Origin: Arthrobacter sp. EM1
GTDB lineage: Bacteria; Actinomycetota; Actinomycetes; Actinomycetales; Micrococcaceae
Length of the DNA: 64,000 nt
Direction: 5' to 3'
NCBI RefSeq assembly: GCF_029964055.1
Contig: NZ_CP124836.1
Span: 3,348,001-3,412,000 of the forward strand
The position numbers and the translations under genes are program-made. The notes below the pieces were generated by a model that saw nothing but the letters and a program-made list of their open reading frames with translations, did no database searches and had not been told where the DNA came from. Shown here one piece after another: positions 52,894-61,844 of the stretch; the first letter of the stretch is position 1; every line of letters starts with the position of its first letter.

Positions 52894-52928
52894 GGTTCAA
52901 GCCTACGCGTCCGGGCCGGCGGCTCAGG

Positions 52929-53810
52929 TTACACCCCGGGCCACACCCAGGGCTGAAGCGGCAGCATCGCAGGCCGGAATGCCGCAAGGGCTTGGTCCAA
53001 GGACCCCGCCGGCAGACCGACGGAGGACAGCAGTATGTCCCTCACGTCCTCGCCCGATACCCCCGCACGGCCCAGGTCTGCCAAGGTCACGGCCCCGTCC
53101 CGCTTGGCAAGCCGGATCCCGTCGGCATTGAGGATAAGCGGGACATGGGCATATTCCGGTACGGGAATATTCAGGAGGGAAGCCAGGTAGGCCTGGCGGG
53201 GTGTGGAAGGCAGCAGATCATCGCCCCGCACCACCTGGTCGACCCCTTGGGCCGCGTCGTCGACCACCACTGCCAGGTTGTAGGCGGCCACACCGTCATT
53301 TCGCCTGAGCACAAAGTCGTCCACCACCCCGGTGTAGCTGCCGTGCAGCACATCGTCCACTGTTGCTTCGGCGACGTCGGCGCGGAGCCGGATCGCGGCA
53401 GGCCGGACGGCGCGCTTGGCGTCCCGCTCAGCCGCGGACAGGTTCCTGCAGGTGCCCGGGTAGGCCCCCTGCGGCGCGTGCGGGGCGGACGGGGCTTCCT
53501 GGATTTCGCGGCGGGTGCAGAAGCACTCGTAGCTCAGGCCGGCGGATTCCAGCCGCGAAATCGCCGCCGTGTACAGCGGTTCGCGTTCCGTCTGGCGCAC
53601 GACGCCGCCGTCCCAGCTCACGCCGATGGCCACCAGGTCCCGCAGCTGCGCGGCCTCGGCCCCGGTCCGTGCGCGGTCCAGGTCTTCGACCCGGAGCAAA
53701 AAGCGCCGGCCGGTGGAGCGGGCGAAGAGCCAGGCAAGGACGGCGGTCCGGAGGTTGCCCACGTGCAGTTCGCCGGAGGGGCTGGGGGCGAAGCGGCCGG
53801 CAGATGTCAT
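52929..53810 (-). CDS. gluQ: Glutamyl-Q tRNA(Asp) synthetase
   Basis: A 293-residue GluQ-RS, a truncated glutamyl-tRNA synthetase without the anticodon-binding domain; it attaches glutamate to queuosine in tRNA(Asp). The HIGH-like motif is in FAPSPSGELHVGNLRTA (about 7-23), the zinc ligands in ECFCTRRE and YPGTC (about 94-118), and the KMSKS-like loop is LAKRDGAVTL (about 238-247). Length fits the family. Start ATG 53810. A long near-perfect hairpin lies just upstream. Confidence 0.93.
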   Translation of the reverse strand: MTSAGRFAPSPSGELHVGNLRTAVLAWLFARSTGRRFLLRVEDLDRARTGAEAAQLRDLVAIGVSWDGGVVRQTEREPLYTAAISRLESAGLSYECFCTRREIQEAPSAPHAPQGAYPGTCRNLSAAERDAKRAVRPAAIRLRADVAEATVDDVLHGSYTGVVDDFVLRRNDGVAAYNLAVVVDDAAQGVDQVVRGDDLLPSTPRQAYLASLLNIPVPEYAHVPLILNADGIRLAKRDGAVTLADLGRAGVSGEDVRDILLSSVGLPAGSLDQALAAFRPAMLPLQPWVWPGV

Positions 53811-54216
53811 GGCACCACCCTATGCGGGGAAACACAAGGGCCCCTCAGCTACCGATGACAACGGAATACCGGCGCCGGTAGCTCAGGGGCCCTTGCCGTG
53901 CCGGACCCGGACTGTTGCTCCGGGCCCTGGCACCGTAAATCCTACGAACAGCGAATCAAATCGTAAGGACAGCGGGTCGGGTAACCGTGACTGTGGAAAG
54001 ACAATGCGTGAACAAGTGTCAATCAGCGGCGGGTTCCTTGCGGGAAGCCTCATCGAGGGTCCGGGTGGTGTACCGGGGTACCTGTAGCCTTCGGGATCCG
54101 GCGGTAGCTCGCATCCCTTTGTTGTCACCATTTGAACAGACGCCCTACAGTTAGTGCAACGGACATCGCTTATATTGGTCAATCTGATCAACATAAGCCG
54201 AAGGGATGGGCAAGTA
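53811..54216. other. Divergent intergenic region of gluQ and asnC-like gene
   Basis: About 400 bases. Besides the hairpin at 53835-53895 it contains AT-richer stretches (about 54110-54180) likely to hold the regulator promoter. No gene recognised; a TTG/ATG-initiated longer start of the regulator at 54154 is possible. Confidence 0.5.
53835..53895. promoter_or_regulatory. 20-bp near-perfect inverted repeat upstream of gluQ
   Basis: CAAGGGCCCCTCAGCTACCG (53835-53854) pairs with 53876-53895 with one mismatch around a 21-base loop. It starts 25 bases upstream of the gluQ start codon, so it would form in the 5' leader of gluQ if transcribed from beyond it. It may be a leader hairpin, or a terminator for something now lost. 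Confidence 0.6.
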
Positions 54217-54684
54217 GTGGTCACTTTGCAGCAACTCGACGCCACCGACCGGCGGATCCTCGTCGCCCTGGACGATGACCCCCGGATGCCCATTATGGTG
54301 CTGGCCCAGAAACTGGGCCTGGCCCGCGGGACCGTACAGTCGCGTCTTGAGCGGATGACAGCATCGGGCGCGCTGCGTCCCAACAGCAGTCGGGTGCTGC
54401 CCTCCGCGCTGGGCCGGGGAGTGGCGGCGTCCGTGAGCGCGGAACTGGACCAGAGCCATCTGAACGAGGCGATCGCCGCGCTGCGGAACATCCCGGAGGT
54501 TCTTGAGTGCCACGCTCCGGCCGGCGAGACGGACTTGTTGATCAGGGTGGTGGCCACAAGCCCGGACGATCTGTACCGCGTCTCCGAGGAAATCCGGCTT
54601 TGTCCCGGAATTGTGCGGACCTCCACCAGCATGTTCCTGCGCGAGGTCATCCCGTACCGGACAACGGGACTGCTGGCTTCCTGA
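54217..54684 (+). CDS. Lrp/AsnC-family regulator
   Basis: A 155-residue feast/famine regulator. The HTH is at the N-terminus (LDATDRRILVALDDDPRMPI, LAQKLGLARGTVQSRLERM), followed by the RAM/AsnC ligand-binding domain (VLECHAPAGETDLLIRVVA, TSTSMFLREVIPYR). GTG 54217, with AAGGGATGGG upstream, gives the usual family start; an in-frame start at 54154 would add 21 residues. The effector amino acid cannot be inferred. Confidence 0.9.
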   Translation: MVTLQQLDATDRRILVALDDDPRMPIMVLAQKLGLARGTVQSRLERMTASGALRPNSSRVLPSALGRGVAASVSAELDQSHLNEAIAALRNIPEVLECHAPAGETDLLIRVVATSPDDLYRVSEEIRLCPGIVRTSTSMFLREVIPYRTTGLLAS

Positions 54685-54866
54685 ACCTACGGAGCGGACG
54701 TCGCCGCGCCGGGCCGGCTGGCCAGGGACCGGGCCGCAAGCGCGCAGCGGCCCAACCAGCGGCCCAACCAGCTCGGACACAAGCTCAGCGGCACCATCAG
54801 CATCAGGCCTCGGCACGGGAACAACGGCGGCCGCAGCAGCCAGGGCGGCCCGGAGCGTCCCCAAAG

Positions 54867-55223
54867 TCACTGCCGGGGCATAAACCATTCGGTGAATGCC
54901 GTGGCGCGGCCGTCCCCCGTGAGCTGGATGACCCAGAGGTTGTTATAGCTTGGGCTGTCACCGCGGTATTCGGTGCGGCCCTGCACGAAGGCCCTGCCGC
55001 CGTCGACCCCGAGGAGATTCCACTCAAAGGTCCAGTCCCCCGGCTCGTCCAGCCTGGCGATCCAGCGGTCCACAATTTGCTCACGCCCGCTCCAAGGCTC
55101 GGGATCATCAGGACGGGTGAAGTACTGGGCGTCCTCGGTGAAGAGTGCCCTGATGTCCTCCGGTGCGTTCGACGTCCAGGCTGTGATGTAGTGCTGGATC
55201 CAGCGCGCTACATTATCTCTCAT
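54867..55223 (-). CDS. NTF2/SnoaL-like protein
   Basis: A 118-residue NTF2-like (SnoaL_2) protein: helix DNVARWIQHYITAWTSN at the start, then DIRALFTEDAQYFTRPD, EPWSGREQIVDRWIARLD, and a C-terminal strand pair (NNLWVIQLTGDGRATAFTEWF). Such proteins are small-molecule-binding folds with variable activity. ATG 55223 gives the normal length; an earlier in-frame start at 55259 lacks a ribosome site. Confidence 0.8.
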   Translation of the reverse strand: MRDNVARWIQHYITAWTSNAPEDIRALFTEDAQYFTRPDDPEPWSGREQIVDRWIARLDEPGDWTFEWNLLGVDGGRAFVQGRTEYRGDSPSYNNLWVIQLTGDGRATAFTEWFMPRQ

Positions 55224-55269
55224 GCCTCGTTTGTACTCCCTGCTTCCGGGCGCCCGCAAGCGTCCTCGA

Positions 55270-55770
55270 CTAAGCTGCGGCCGTGATCCACAGGCCGATC
55301 ACCCAGGTGCTGGCGGCGAGGCAGGCGAGGCCGAACTCAACAATCATGCCCAGCCCGGTTGCTTTCAACGCCGCCCAGCTGGACGCCAGGGCCGTGCCGA
55401 AAACGCGTGTGCGGTGCAGCTCGCTGAGCAGCAGGCCGGCGGCGAACCCAACAAAAAGTCCCACGACGGGGATGATCAACATCCCCGCCACCCCAAGGAC
55501 CAGCCCTGCCACCACCGACCGGCCGGGAATGCTGTGCTCTTTGAGTTTCCGCCCGGTCAGGACCGCACTGGCCGCCATTCCCGACAGGACAAAGACCAGT
55601 CCGATCCCGAACACCACCCAGCCGGTGGTTCCGGCGCCGCCCCAGATGGCCCAGGCCAGCAGGCTCAGTCCGATCAGGATGCTGCCGGGAAGGACCGGGA
55701 TCACGGTGCCGGCGACGCCGACCAGAATGGCGATGCCGCACAGGATTGTCACCACAGGCTCAGGGTTCAT
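55270..55770 (-). CDS. DUF456 membrane protein
   Basis: A 166-residue protein with five or six hydrophobic segments. VTILCGIAILVGVAGTVIPVLPG at the start and GLFVGFAAGLLLSELHR near residue 105 are the DUF456 family hallmarks. Function unknown. It lies between the NTF2-like protein and malic enzyme genes, all on the minus strand, with gaps of 23-46 bases, so a loose transcription unit is possible. Confidence 0.85.
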   Translation of the reverse strand: MNPEPVVTILCGIAILVGVAGTVIPVLPGSILIGLSLLAWAIWGGAGTTGWVVFGIGLVFVLSGMAASAVLTGRKLKEHSIPGRSVVAGLVLGVAGMLIIPVVGLFVGFAAGLLLSELHRTRVFGTALASSWAALKATGLGMIVEFGLACLAASTWVIGLWITAAA

Positions 55771-55793
55771 CTCCCCAGCCTATTCACCTGCGG

Positions 55794-57005
55794 CTACTCG
55801 GCTTCCACCGCCGCGGCGACGGCGGCCGAAACCGCCGGGGCCACCCGGGGATCCAGCGGGCTGGGGACGATGTAGTCCGCGGAAAGGTCCTCGTCGGCGA
55901 GTGCGGCGATGGCCCGGGCCGCGGCCAGCTTCATGGCCGGCGTGATGCGTCGGGCGCCAGCGTCGAGGGCTCCGCGGAAGATGCCGGGGAACGCGAGGAC
56001 ATTGTTGATCTGGTTCGGGAAGTCGCTGCGGCCGGTGGCGACCACGGCCGCATACTTGCGTGCGACCTCCGGCAGGACTTCGGGGTCCGGGTTGGACAGC
56101 GCGAATACGATCGAATCCCGGCTCATGAGCTTGAGGTGTTCCTCGGCCAGCTTCGATGAGGAGACGCCGATAAAGACGTCCGCGTCCAGGAGCGCCTCGG
56201 CGGGGCCGCCGGAGACGCCGCGGGGGTTGCCGCTGGCGGCCAAAGTGGCCTTCTTGCCGGCCGGGTCGGCGGCGATATCCGCACGCCCGCTGTTGAGAAC
56301 ACCCTTCGAATCCAGCAGCACAACGTCGGTGATCCCGGCGGCCAGGAGCATCTGTGCGACGGCGATCCCGGCAGCGCCGGCGCCCGAGACGACAACACGC
56401 AATTTCTCAAGGCCCCTTCCGGTCACCTTGGCGGCGCCGGTAAGTGCGGCGAGAACGACGACGGCGGTGCCGTGCTGGTCATCGTGCATCACTGGGCAGT
56501 CAAGGGCCGCAATGAGCTTCTCCTCGAGTTCGAAGCAGCGCGGCGCAGAGACGTCTTCAAGATTGACGGCGCCGTAGCTCGGACGCAGGCGGACGAGGGT
56601 CTCCACGATCTCGTCGACGTTGGTGGTGTTGAGCACCAGCGGGATGGAGTCAAGTTCGCCGAAAGCCTTGAACAGGGCGGACTTGCCCTCCATCACCGGC
56701 AGCGATGCGCTGGGCCCGATGTCGCCGAGGCCCAGGACGGCGGTGCCGTCGCTGACAACGACAACCAGGCGTTGGGCCCAGGTGAGCGTCTTCGCAAGCT
56801 CCGGGTTGGCGGCGATTGCACGGCTGACCTGGGCAACGCCGGGCGTATAGGCGATGGACAGCTCGCGCTTGGTGGCGAGCGGCACGGTGCTGGAAACGGA
56901 AAGCTTGCCGCCCTGGTGGGAAGCGAAAATTTCCTCGTCGCTGAGCACCGTGAGGGGCTCTGTGGGGGAAGTGGCGTCGGCGGGAATCGTTGTTTCTGTG
57001 GACAC
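55794..57005 (-). CDS. NAD(P)-dependent malic enzyme
   Basis: A 403-residue malic enzyme of the short bacterial type, converting malate to pyruvate and CO2. N-terminal malic domain: AYTPGVAQVSRAI (Tyr and Val-Ala region, about 53-65), and DDQHGTAVVVLAAL (about 175-188) with the metal-binding Asp. The NAD-binding domain has VVSGAGAAGIAVAQMLL (about 202-218). No phosphotransacetylase domain is attached. It is preceded by a 300-base intergenic region and is the first gene of the minus-strand group. Confidence 0.93.
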   Translation of the reverse strand: MSTETTIPADATSPTEPLTVLSDEEIFASHQGGKLSVSSTVPLATKRELSIAYTPGVAQVSRAIAANPELAKTLTWAQRLVVVVSDGTAVLGLGDIGPSASLPVMEGKSALFKAFGELDSIPLVLNTTNVDEIVETLVRLRPSYGAVNLEDVSAPRCFELEEKLIAALDCPVMHDDQHGTAVVVLAALTGAAKVTGRGLEKLRVVVSGAGAAGIAVAQMLLAAGITDVVLLDSKGVLNSGRADIAADPAGKKATLAASGNPRGVSGGPAEALLDADVFIGVSSSKLAEEHLKLMSRDSIVFALSNPDPEVLPEVARKYAAVVATGRSDFPNQINNVLAFPGIFRGALDAGARRITPAMKLAAARAIAALADEDLSADYIVPSPLDPRVAPAVSAAVAAAVEAE

Positions 57006-57305
57006 GTCGTTGTCTCCTAAGGCTCACCGTGGGCGCACGGCTTATGGAAGCTCAAGCACAGGGATGCTCAAGATAATCTGGGGGAACATCGGCTCCGACC
57101 CGAGGTTGGCGGATCTGCGGCTTAGCTCCGGTCGTGCAGGCGGCGGGCCGCTCCGGTTCTGTAATGGTAAACAGCCCGGCTCCGGCGTAACGCGCCGCAG
57201 GACGGACACCGGACAGGGTGAAACGTTTATCCTCCATGCCTAGTGAGCCCGGTCACAGGAAATCGCCGCTATTTTGCAGAAGAAGGGCCACCTGGACTAG
57301 ACCAG
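57006..57305. other. Intergenic region upstream of malic enzyme gene
   Basis: About 300 bases between convergent/tail ends of malic enzyme (start at 57005) and the TetR gene (stop at 57306). No gene recognised; it must contain the malic enzyme promoter. Confidence 0.5.
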
Positions 57306-57929
57306 TTACGCCGCCGGACGGCTGCGGGCCAGCAGGAAACAGGCCTTTTTGAGGTCTTCCTCGGCTTCGAAGAGGGACAGCCGCCGGCAGCGCACGGACT
57401 GGACCAGCCCCGTTACGGCGAGCAGCAGCACTCGGGCGCTGGCGGCGTCGCCGCTGACGGCCGTGACCGCCTTCTGCGCCGCGTCGTCAATTTCGCGGAG
57501 CAGCTTGGTGGTGTCCGTGTCCGTGGTGTACACCGCCTTGTTCAGGCTCTGCTCCACGGCAGGCTGCATCAGGCGCATGTGCAAGATCTCCATCACGACG
57601 CCGGCCAGCGCCAGTGCCGGAACCTCACCCTGGGCCGAGGCTGCGGGATGCTTGGCGCAGCGTCCCGCGGCTGTCCCCGCCGGGGCGTGCAGTTCCGTGA
57701 GCTGCTTGCGGTAAAGCGCGAGCACCAGTTGCGCGGCGGAGGGAAAATACCGGTACAGGGTGCCCAGCGGAACGCCGGCTCGGGCGGCGACTTCGGAGAG
57801 GACCACGGAGTCCAGCCCCTTGCGCGCGAACCCGGTGGCTACCTCGAGGATCCGGGTATAGCGAATCCGCTGCCTGGGCAGGGTGGGGGGAGGGGCCATC
57901 GGTGGAAGTTGTACGGGGAATTCAGGCAT
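57306..57929 (-). CDS. TetR-family transcriptional regulator
   Basis: A 207-residue TetR regulator. The HTH is in RIRYTRILEVATGFARKGLD and LSEVAARAGVPLGTLYRYF (about 22-62), with the conserved LYRYFPSAAQLVLALYR end. The C-terminal ligand domain resembles KstR-like/TetR_C members but gives no effector. ATG 57929 begins MPEFPVQL; longer readings upstream to 58271 are non-family. It lies downstream of and in the same direction as the MFS gene at 59350, so it may regulate that transporter. Confidence 0.88.
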   Translation of the reverse strand: MPEFPVQLPPMAPPPTLPRQRIRYTRILEVATGFARKGLDSVVLSEVAARAGVPLGTLYRYFPSAAQLVLALYRKQLTELHAPAGTAAGRCAKHPAASAQGEVPALALAGVVMEILHMRLMQPAVEQSLNKAVYTTDTDTTKLLREIDDAAQKAVTAVSGDAASARVLLLAVTGLVQSVRCRRLSLFEAEEDLKKACFLLARSRPAA

Positions 57930-58036
57930 CAGCAGCGTTCCGTGGTCAGTTTTCTCGGCAGCCTGGAGGGATTCCCCCCAGCACTGCCGCGGCACTTCCC
58001 GTCCACTATACGTGACGCCCCCGGGCCCAACCCGGG

Positions 58037-59350
58037 CTAGTCGACGCCCTTGATCTTGACCACAAAGACGGCCCCCAGCAGGCCGATGACTGCTGCCGCC
58101 ACAAACAGCGAAACGTAGCCTCCCCACATCGTCACGAACGGGAAGGCGATGAGCGGCGCAAGCACCTGGGGCAGGGAATTGGCGATATTGAGGACACCCA
58201 GGTCCCTGCCGCGGCTCCGTGCCGCCGGCAGCACCTGCGTGATCAGGGCGAAGTCGACCGCAAGGTAGCAACCGAAGCCGAGGCCCAGCACGGAGGCGCC
58301 CAGCAGTGCCCCGGTCCAGCTGGGGGCAAACGCCAGAATCAGCGCGGCCGCCGCGATGATGAGTGAGGAAATGATCACGAGCGGCTTCCGCTTCCCCATC
58401 CGGTCACTGATTCTGCCGCCGATCACACTGCTGATGATCACCATTACCGCATACAGGCCGGTCAGGACGAGCACACCGAGTTCCGGCGGGATGCCCTGCG
58501 TCTGCTCAAGCTGGACTGCGTCCGTGAGGAAAAAGAGCAGGTACAGGGTGATCATGTGGTTTCCTATGTTCACCAGGAGCCTGGTCAGCCAGGCCCAGCC
58601 GAAGTCCGGGTAGAGCACCGGCGAAATCCAGAAACCCGTGGCGAAGTCGGCCAAACGGAACGGCGGCCGGACCTCGGCCGGGAGCGGGACGTCGTCGCTC
58701 CTGAAGAAATACAGCACAACGCCGGCGAGCAGGGCCACGGCGCAGACCAGATACCCCATCGCGAAGTTGCCGGTCACCGCGGCAGCTATCACCGCGCCGG
58801 CCAGGATGCCGACCGTCTGCCCCATCGCGGCAAGGCCCCCGACCGTGCCGCGCTGGGCCACCGGCACGCGGTCGGGGATGGCTGCGGTAATCGCGGCATA
58901 CGCCCCGTTGCAGCCGGCCTGCACAAGGCACCAGATCAGCGTCATACTGGCAACGTTCGGCGCCCCGGCGAGCGCGATCAAGGCCACGGCGCCGAGGATG
59001 GCCCCGAAGAGTACCCAGGGCACCCGACGGCCCATCCGCGCGGAGGTGCGGTCGCTGAACGCGCCGAACAAGGGATTGGCGACCAGCGAGACTGCTGCGC
59101 CGGCCCCGGTGACGAGGGCGAGGATGGCCTCCTTGTCGGCTTCGCTGAAGGTTGCCGCCTGCTGGCCGAGAAGTACTTGGAGCGGGGCGAAAAATGCCGC
59201 GTTGATGCCGAGGTTGACGAGCACCACCCCGGCGATCCAGACGGGGCGTACCGCCCGTTCAGGCTCGGCGAGCGCTCCGGCCCTCAATTGTCCCGCGGCG
59301 GGGCCATGGGCTGGGTCCGGAGCTGCTCCGGGTAGATCGGACAGGCTCAT
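58037..59350 (-). CDS. MFS transporter (12-helix)
   Basis: A 437-residue major-facilitator protein with about 12 membrane helices. Motif A-like sequences are FGAFSDRTSARMGRRVPW (about 94-111) in the N-half and GGRISDRMGKRKPL (about 317-330) in the C-half. The overall sequence resembles the glycoside-cation symporter/MFS_1 exporters with the R-T-S-A-R-M-G-R-R signature, suggesting sugar or sugar-derivative transport, but the substrate is not evident. The TetR gene follows on the same strand. Confidence 0.88.
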   Translation of the reverse strand: MSLSDLPGAAPDPAHGPAAGQLRAGALAEPERAVRPVWIAGVVLVNLGINAAFFAPLQVLLGQQAATFSEADKEAILALVTGAGAAVSLVANPLFGAFSDRTSARMGRRVPWVLFGAILGAVALIALAGAPNVASMTLIWCLVQAGCNGAYAAITAAIPDRVPVAQRGTVGGLAAMGQTVGILAGAVIAAAVTGNFAMGYLVCAVALLAGVVLYFFRSDDVPLPAEVRPPFRLADFATGFWISPVLYPDFGWAWLTRLLVNIGNHMITLYLLFFLTDAVQLEQTQGIPPELGVLVLTGLYAVMVIISSVIGGRISDRMGKRKPLVIISSLIIAAAALILAFAPSWTGALLGASVLGLGFGCYLAVDFALITQVLPAARSRGRDLGVLNIANSLPQVLAPLIAFPFVTMWGGYVSLFVAAAVIGLLGAVFVVKIKGVD

Positions 59351-59462
59351 GTAATTCGGTTCCCCCCCCCCGGAAACGGATGACGCACACTGAAGATCGA
59401 TGAGCAGCCAGACTATCGTGGGGATGACGATCCGCCCCCCTATTTCCAGCCCAGGAGAACCG

Positions 59463-59939
59463 ATGGCCGCATCTGCAGTGAATACCGCCGACCTTTACGA
59501 CGAACGGGGCGAGGAGCTCGACTCGATTGCCCTGCAGTTCCAGTCGCTGGGCGGACTATCGCACTTCGGCGGACCGATCCGGACCATCCGCTGCTTCGAG
59601 GACAATGCCCTGGTCAAGTCCACCCTCGCCACACCCGGCGGTGGCGCCGTCCTGGTGGTGGACGGCGGCGGCTCGCTGCGCACCGCCCTGATGGGCGACC
59701 TGATCGCGGCCAGCGCCGTCGCGAACGGCTGGGCCGGCGTTGTTGTTTACGGCGCGATCCGCGACCGGACGGCCATCGCCGGGCTGCCGCTGGGAGTCAA
59801 GGCGCTCGGCAGCAACCCGCGTAAAAGCGCGAAGGCGGGCGCCGGTGCGAGCGGCGTGGAGTTGGAGATCGACGGCGTTGTTCTCCGGCCGGGCGCAATG
59901 ATCTGGTGCGATCCCGACGGGATACTGGTGGAACGCTGA
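59463..59939 (+). CDS. rraA: Ribonuclease E activity regulator RraA / aldolase-fold protein
   Basis: A 158-residue RraA-family protein. VNTADLYDERGEEL begins the family core, IRTIRCFEDNALVKSTLATP follows, and AVLVVDGGGSLRTALMGDLI with ANGWAGVVVYGAIRD is the RraA signature around the substrate cavity. Family members either inhibit RNase E or act as 4-hydroxy-4-methyl-2-oxoglutarate aldolases; the short length fits RraA. ATG 59463 has AGGAGAA upstream; an earlier in-frame start at 59400 is less likely. Confidence 0.9.
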   Translation: MAASAVNTADLYDERGEELDSIALQFQSLGGLSHFGGPIRTIRCFEDNALVKSTLATPGGGAVLVVDGGGSLRTALMGDLIAASAVANGWAGVVVYGAIRDRTAIAGLPLGVKALGSNPRKSAKAGAGASGVELEIDGVVLRPGAMIWCDPDGILVER

Positions 59940-60041
59940 CGACTTTGTTCGCCGGCAGTTGGAGGCGGGAACAAATCAGCCGGTAACATAGTTACTGAAA
60001 GCAACTATCGGCTTATTCCCACTCTTCCTCTTGGAGCAGTC

Positions 60042-61697
60042 ATGTCCAAAACCACCTCCGCGCCCGCTGCGGGAGAGGTCCTGACCCATCGTCAGACCAT
60101 CACCGTCATGGTGGGACTCATGCTCGGCATGTTCCTGTCCTCGCTCGACCAGACGATCGTGTCCACCTCGATCTACACCATCGCCAACGACCTCGACGGA
60201 TTGTCCCTGCAGGCCTGGGCCACCACGGCGTACCTCATCACCTCCACAGTGAGCACGCCGCTCTACGGCAAGCTCAGCGACATCTTCGGGCGACGCCCGC
60301 TGTACCTCATCGCGATCCTGATCTTCCTCGCCGGCTCGCTCTACGCCGGCTCGGTCCACTCCATGACCGAGCTCGCCATCGCCCGCGGCATCCAGGGTAT
60401 GGGCGCCGGCGGCCTCCTGGCACTCGCCTTGACCATCATCGGCGACATCGTGGCACTCAAGGACCGCGCCAAGTACCAGGGCTACTTTATGTCGGTCTTC
60501 GGTGTCTCCTCCGTCCTGGGTCCGGTGATCGGCGGCGCCTTCGCCGGTTCGGCGACCATCCTCGGCATCGACGGCTGGCGCTGGGTATTCCTGATCAACC
60601 TGCCGATCGGACTTGCCGCCCTCACGGTGGTCTTTATGTACCTGCACCTGCCGGCCAAGCACGTGAAGCAGAAGATCGACTACTGGGGTGCCGCGGCCAT
60701 TACGCTGGCGATCGTCCCGCTCCTGCTCGTGGCCGAACAGGGCCGCAGTTGGGGCTGGAGCTCGGCCAACTCCTATCTCTGCTACGGACTGGGCGTTGTG
60801 GGCATCGTCGCGTTCCTGCTGGCCGAAAAGCGCGCCGGCGACTACGCACTGATCCCGCTGCGGCTGTTCCAGAACATCACGTTCGGGCTGTCTTCACTGC
60901 TGAACTTCATCATCGGCATCGGCATGTTTGGCGCGATCGCAATGCTTCCCATGTACCTGCAGCTGGTCAAGGGCCTGACCCCCACCGAAGCCGGCCTAAT
61001 GATGATCACCTTCACAGTCGGCATCCTCACCGGTTCCATCACGGCCGGCCGGACCATCTCGGCGTCGGGCACCTACCGGGTCTTCCCGATCCTGGGCACC
61101 GCCGTCCTGACGGCGGCCGCCGTCGTTATGGGCCTCTCGCTGGGCGTCGATACTCCGCTGTGGGTCCCGGGTGCCATCGCCGTGTTCTTCGGCCTGGGCC
61201 TGGGCTTCTGCATGCAGCCGCTGACGCTGGCCATGCAGGTCTCTGTGCCGTCGAAGGACATGGGCGTGGGCACCTCCGCAGCCGCGTTCTTCCGCTCGAT
61301 GGGCGGCGCCGTCGGAACCGCCGTATTCATCTCCATGCTTTTCAGCCTCGCAGCAGTCAAGATCGCCACCGGCATGAAGGACGCCGCGCAGAACGCGGAC
61401 TACCTCAAAGTGCTCAAGGATCCGGCAATCGCAGCGGACCCCGCCAACGCCAAGCTGTATGAATTCTTCAAGGGCGGGGCCAGCAACGACTCGCTGAACG
61501 ACACCAGCTGGCTGCACACCGCGAATTCCACGCTGACACGCCCGATCACCGAGGGCTTCGCGCAGTCAATCGACGCCGTGATGCTCACGGCTGCCGTGCT
61601 GACCGGCATCGCATTCCTGATCACCTTCGCCCTGCCGAACAAAAAACTGACGGACCCCAAGGCGATCGCCCGGGAAAGTTCAGCCGCCGCCCACTAG
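60042..61697 (+). CDS. MFS drug exporter, DHA2 (14-helix) family
   Basis: A 551-residue EmrB/QacA-type exporter with about 14 membrane helices. Family marks: FLSSLDQTIVSTSIYTIAND (about 28-47, the D1 motif), GKLSDIFGRRPLYL (motif A, about 78-91), and GIQGMGAGGLLALALTIIGD (about 115-134). It probably exports drugs or other hydrophobic compounds with proton antiport. TTGGAGCAGTC precedes the ATG. No regulator gene is directly beside it. Confidence 0.92.
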   Translation: MSKTTSAPAAGEVLTHRQTITVMVGLMLGMFLSSLDQTIVSTSIYTIANDLDGLSLQAWATTAYLITSTVSTPLYGKLSDIFGRRPLYLIAILIFLAGSLYAGSVHSMTELAIARGIQGMGAGGLLALALTIIGDIVALKDRAKYQGYFMSVFGVSSVLGPVIGGAFAGSATILGIDGWRWVFLINLPIGLAALTVVFMYLHLPAKHVKQKIDYWGAAAITLAIVPLLLVAEQGRSWGWSSANSYLCYGLGVVGIVAFLLAEKRAGDYALIPLRLFQNITFGLSSLLNFIIGIGMFGAIAMLPMYLQLVKGLTPTEAGLMMITFTVGILTGSITAGRTISASGTYRVFPILGTAVLTAAAVVMGLSLGVDTPLWVPGAIAVFFGLGLGFCMQPLTLAMQVSVPSKDMGVGTSAAAFFRSMGGAVGTAVFISMLFSLAAVKIATGMKDAAQNADYLKVLKDPAIAADPANAKLYEFFKGGASNDSLNDTSWLHTANSTLTRPITEGFAQSIDAVMLTAAVLTGIAFLITFALPNKKLTDPKAIARESSAAAH

Positions 61698-61844
61698 GGT
61701 CCGCAGCACCGTGGGGCGCCTGTCCGCCAGAGTGTAAGTTTGCTCTCACTTTCTGGTCTTGTGACAGGCGCTCCACTGCGTCCGGTGTAAGACTGGGAAG
61801 TTGCGGCGCAGTCCGTGGAACGTAAAAAAGCCGAGGGAGCCAGG

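Noticed and set aside
53876..53895. tRNA-like string GGTAGCTCAGGGG
   Set aside because: It resembles a tRNA D-arm but belongs to the long inverted repeat; there is no acceptor stem, anticodon arm or T-arm around it.
57910..58271. Extended N-terminus of the TetR regulator
   Set aside because: Upstream in-frame residues are Arg/Gly/Pro-rich and run into the MFS gene; the family starts near residue MPEFPVQL.
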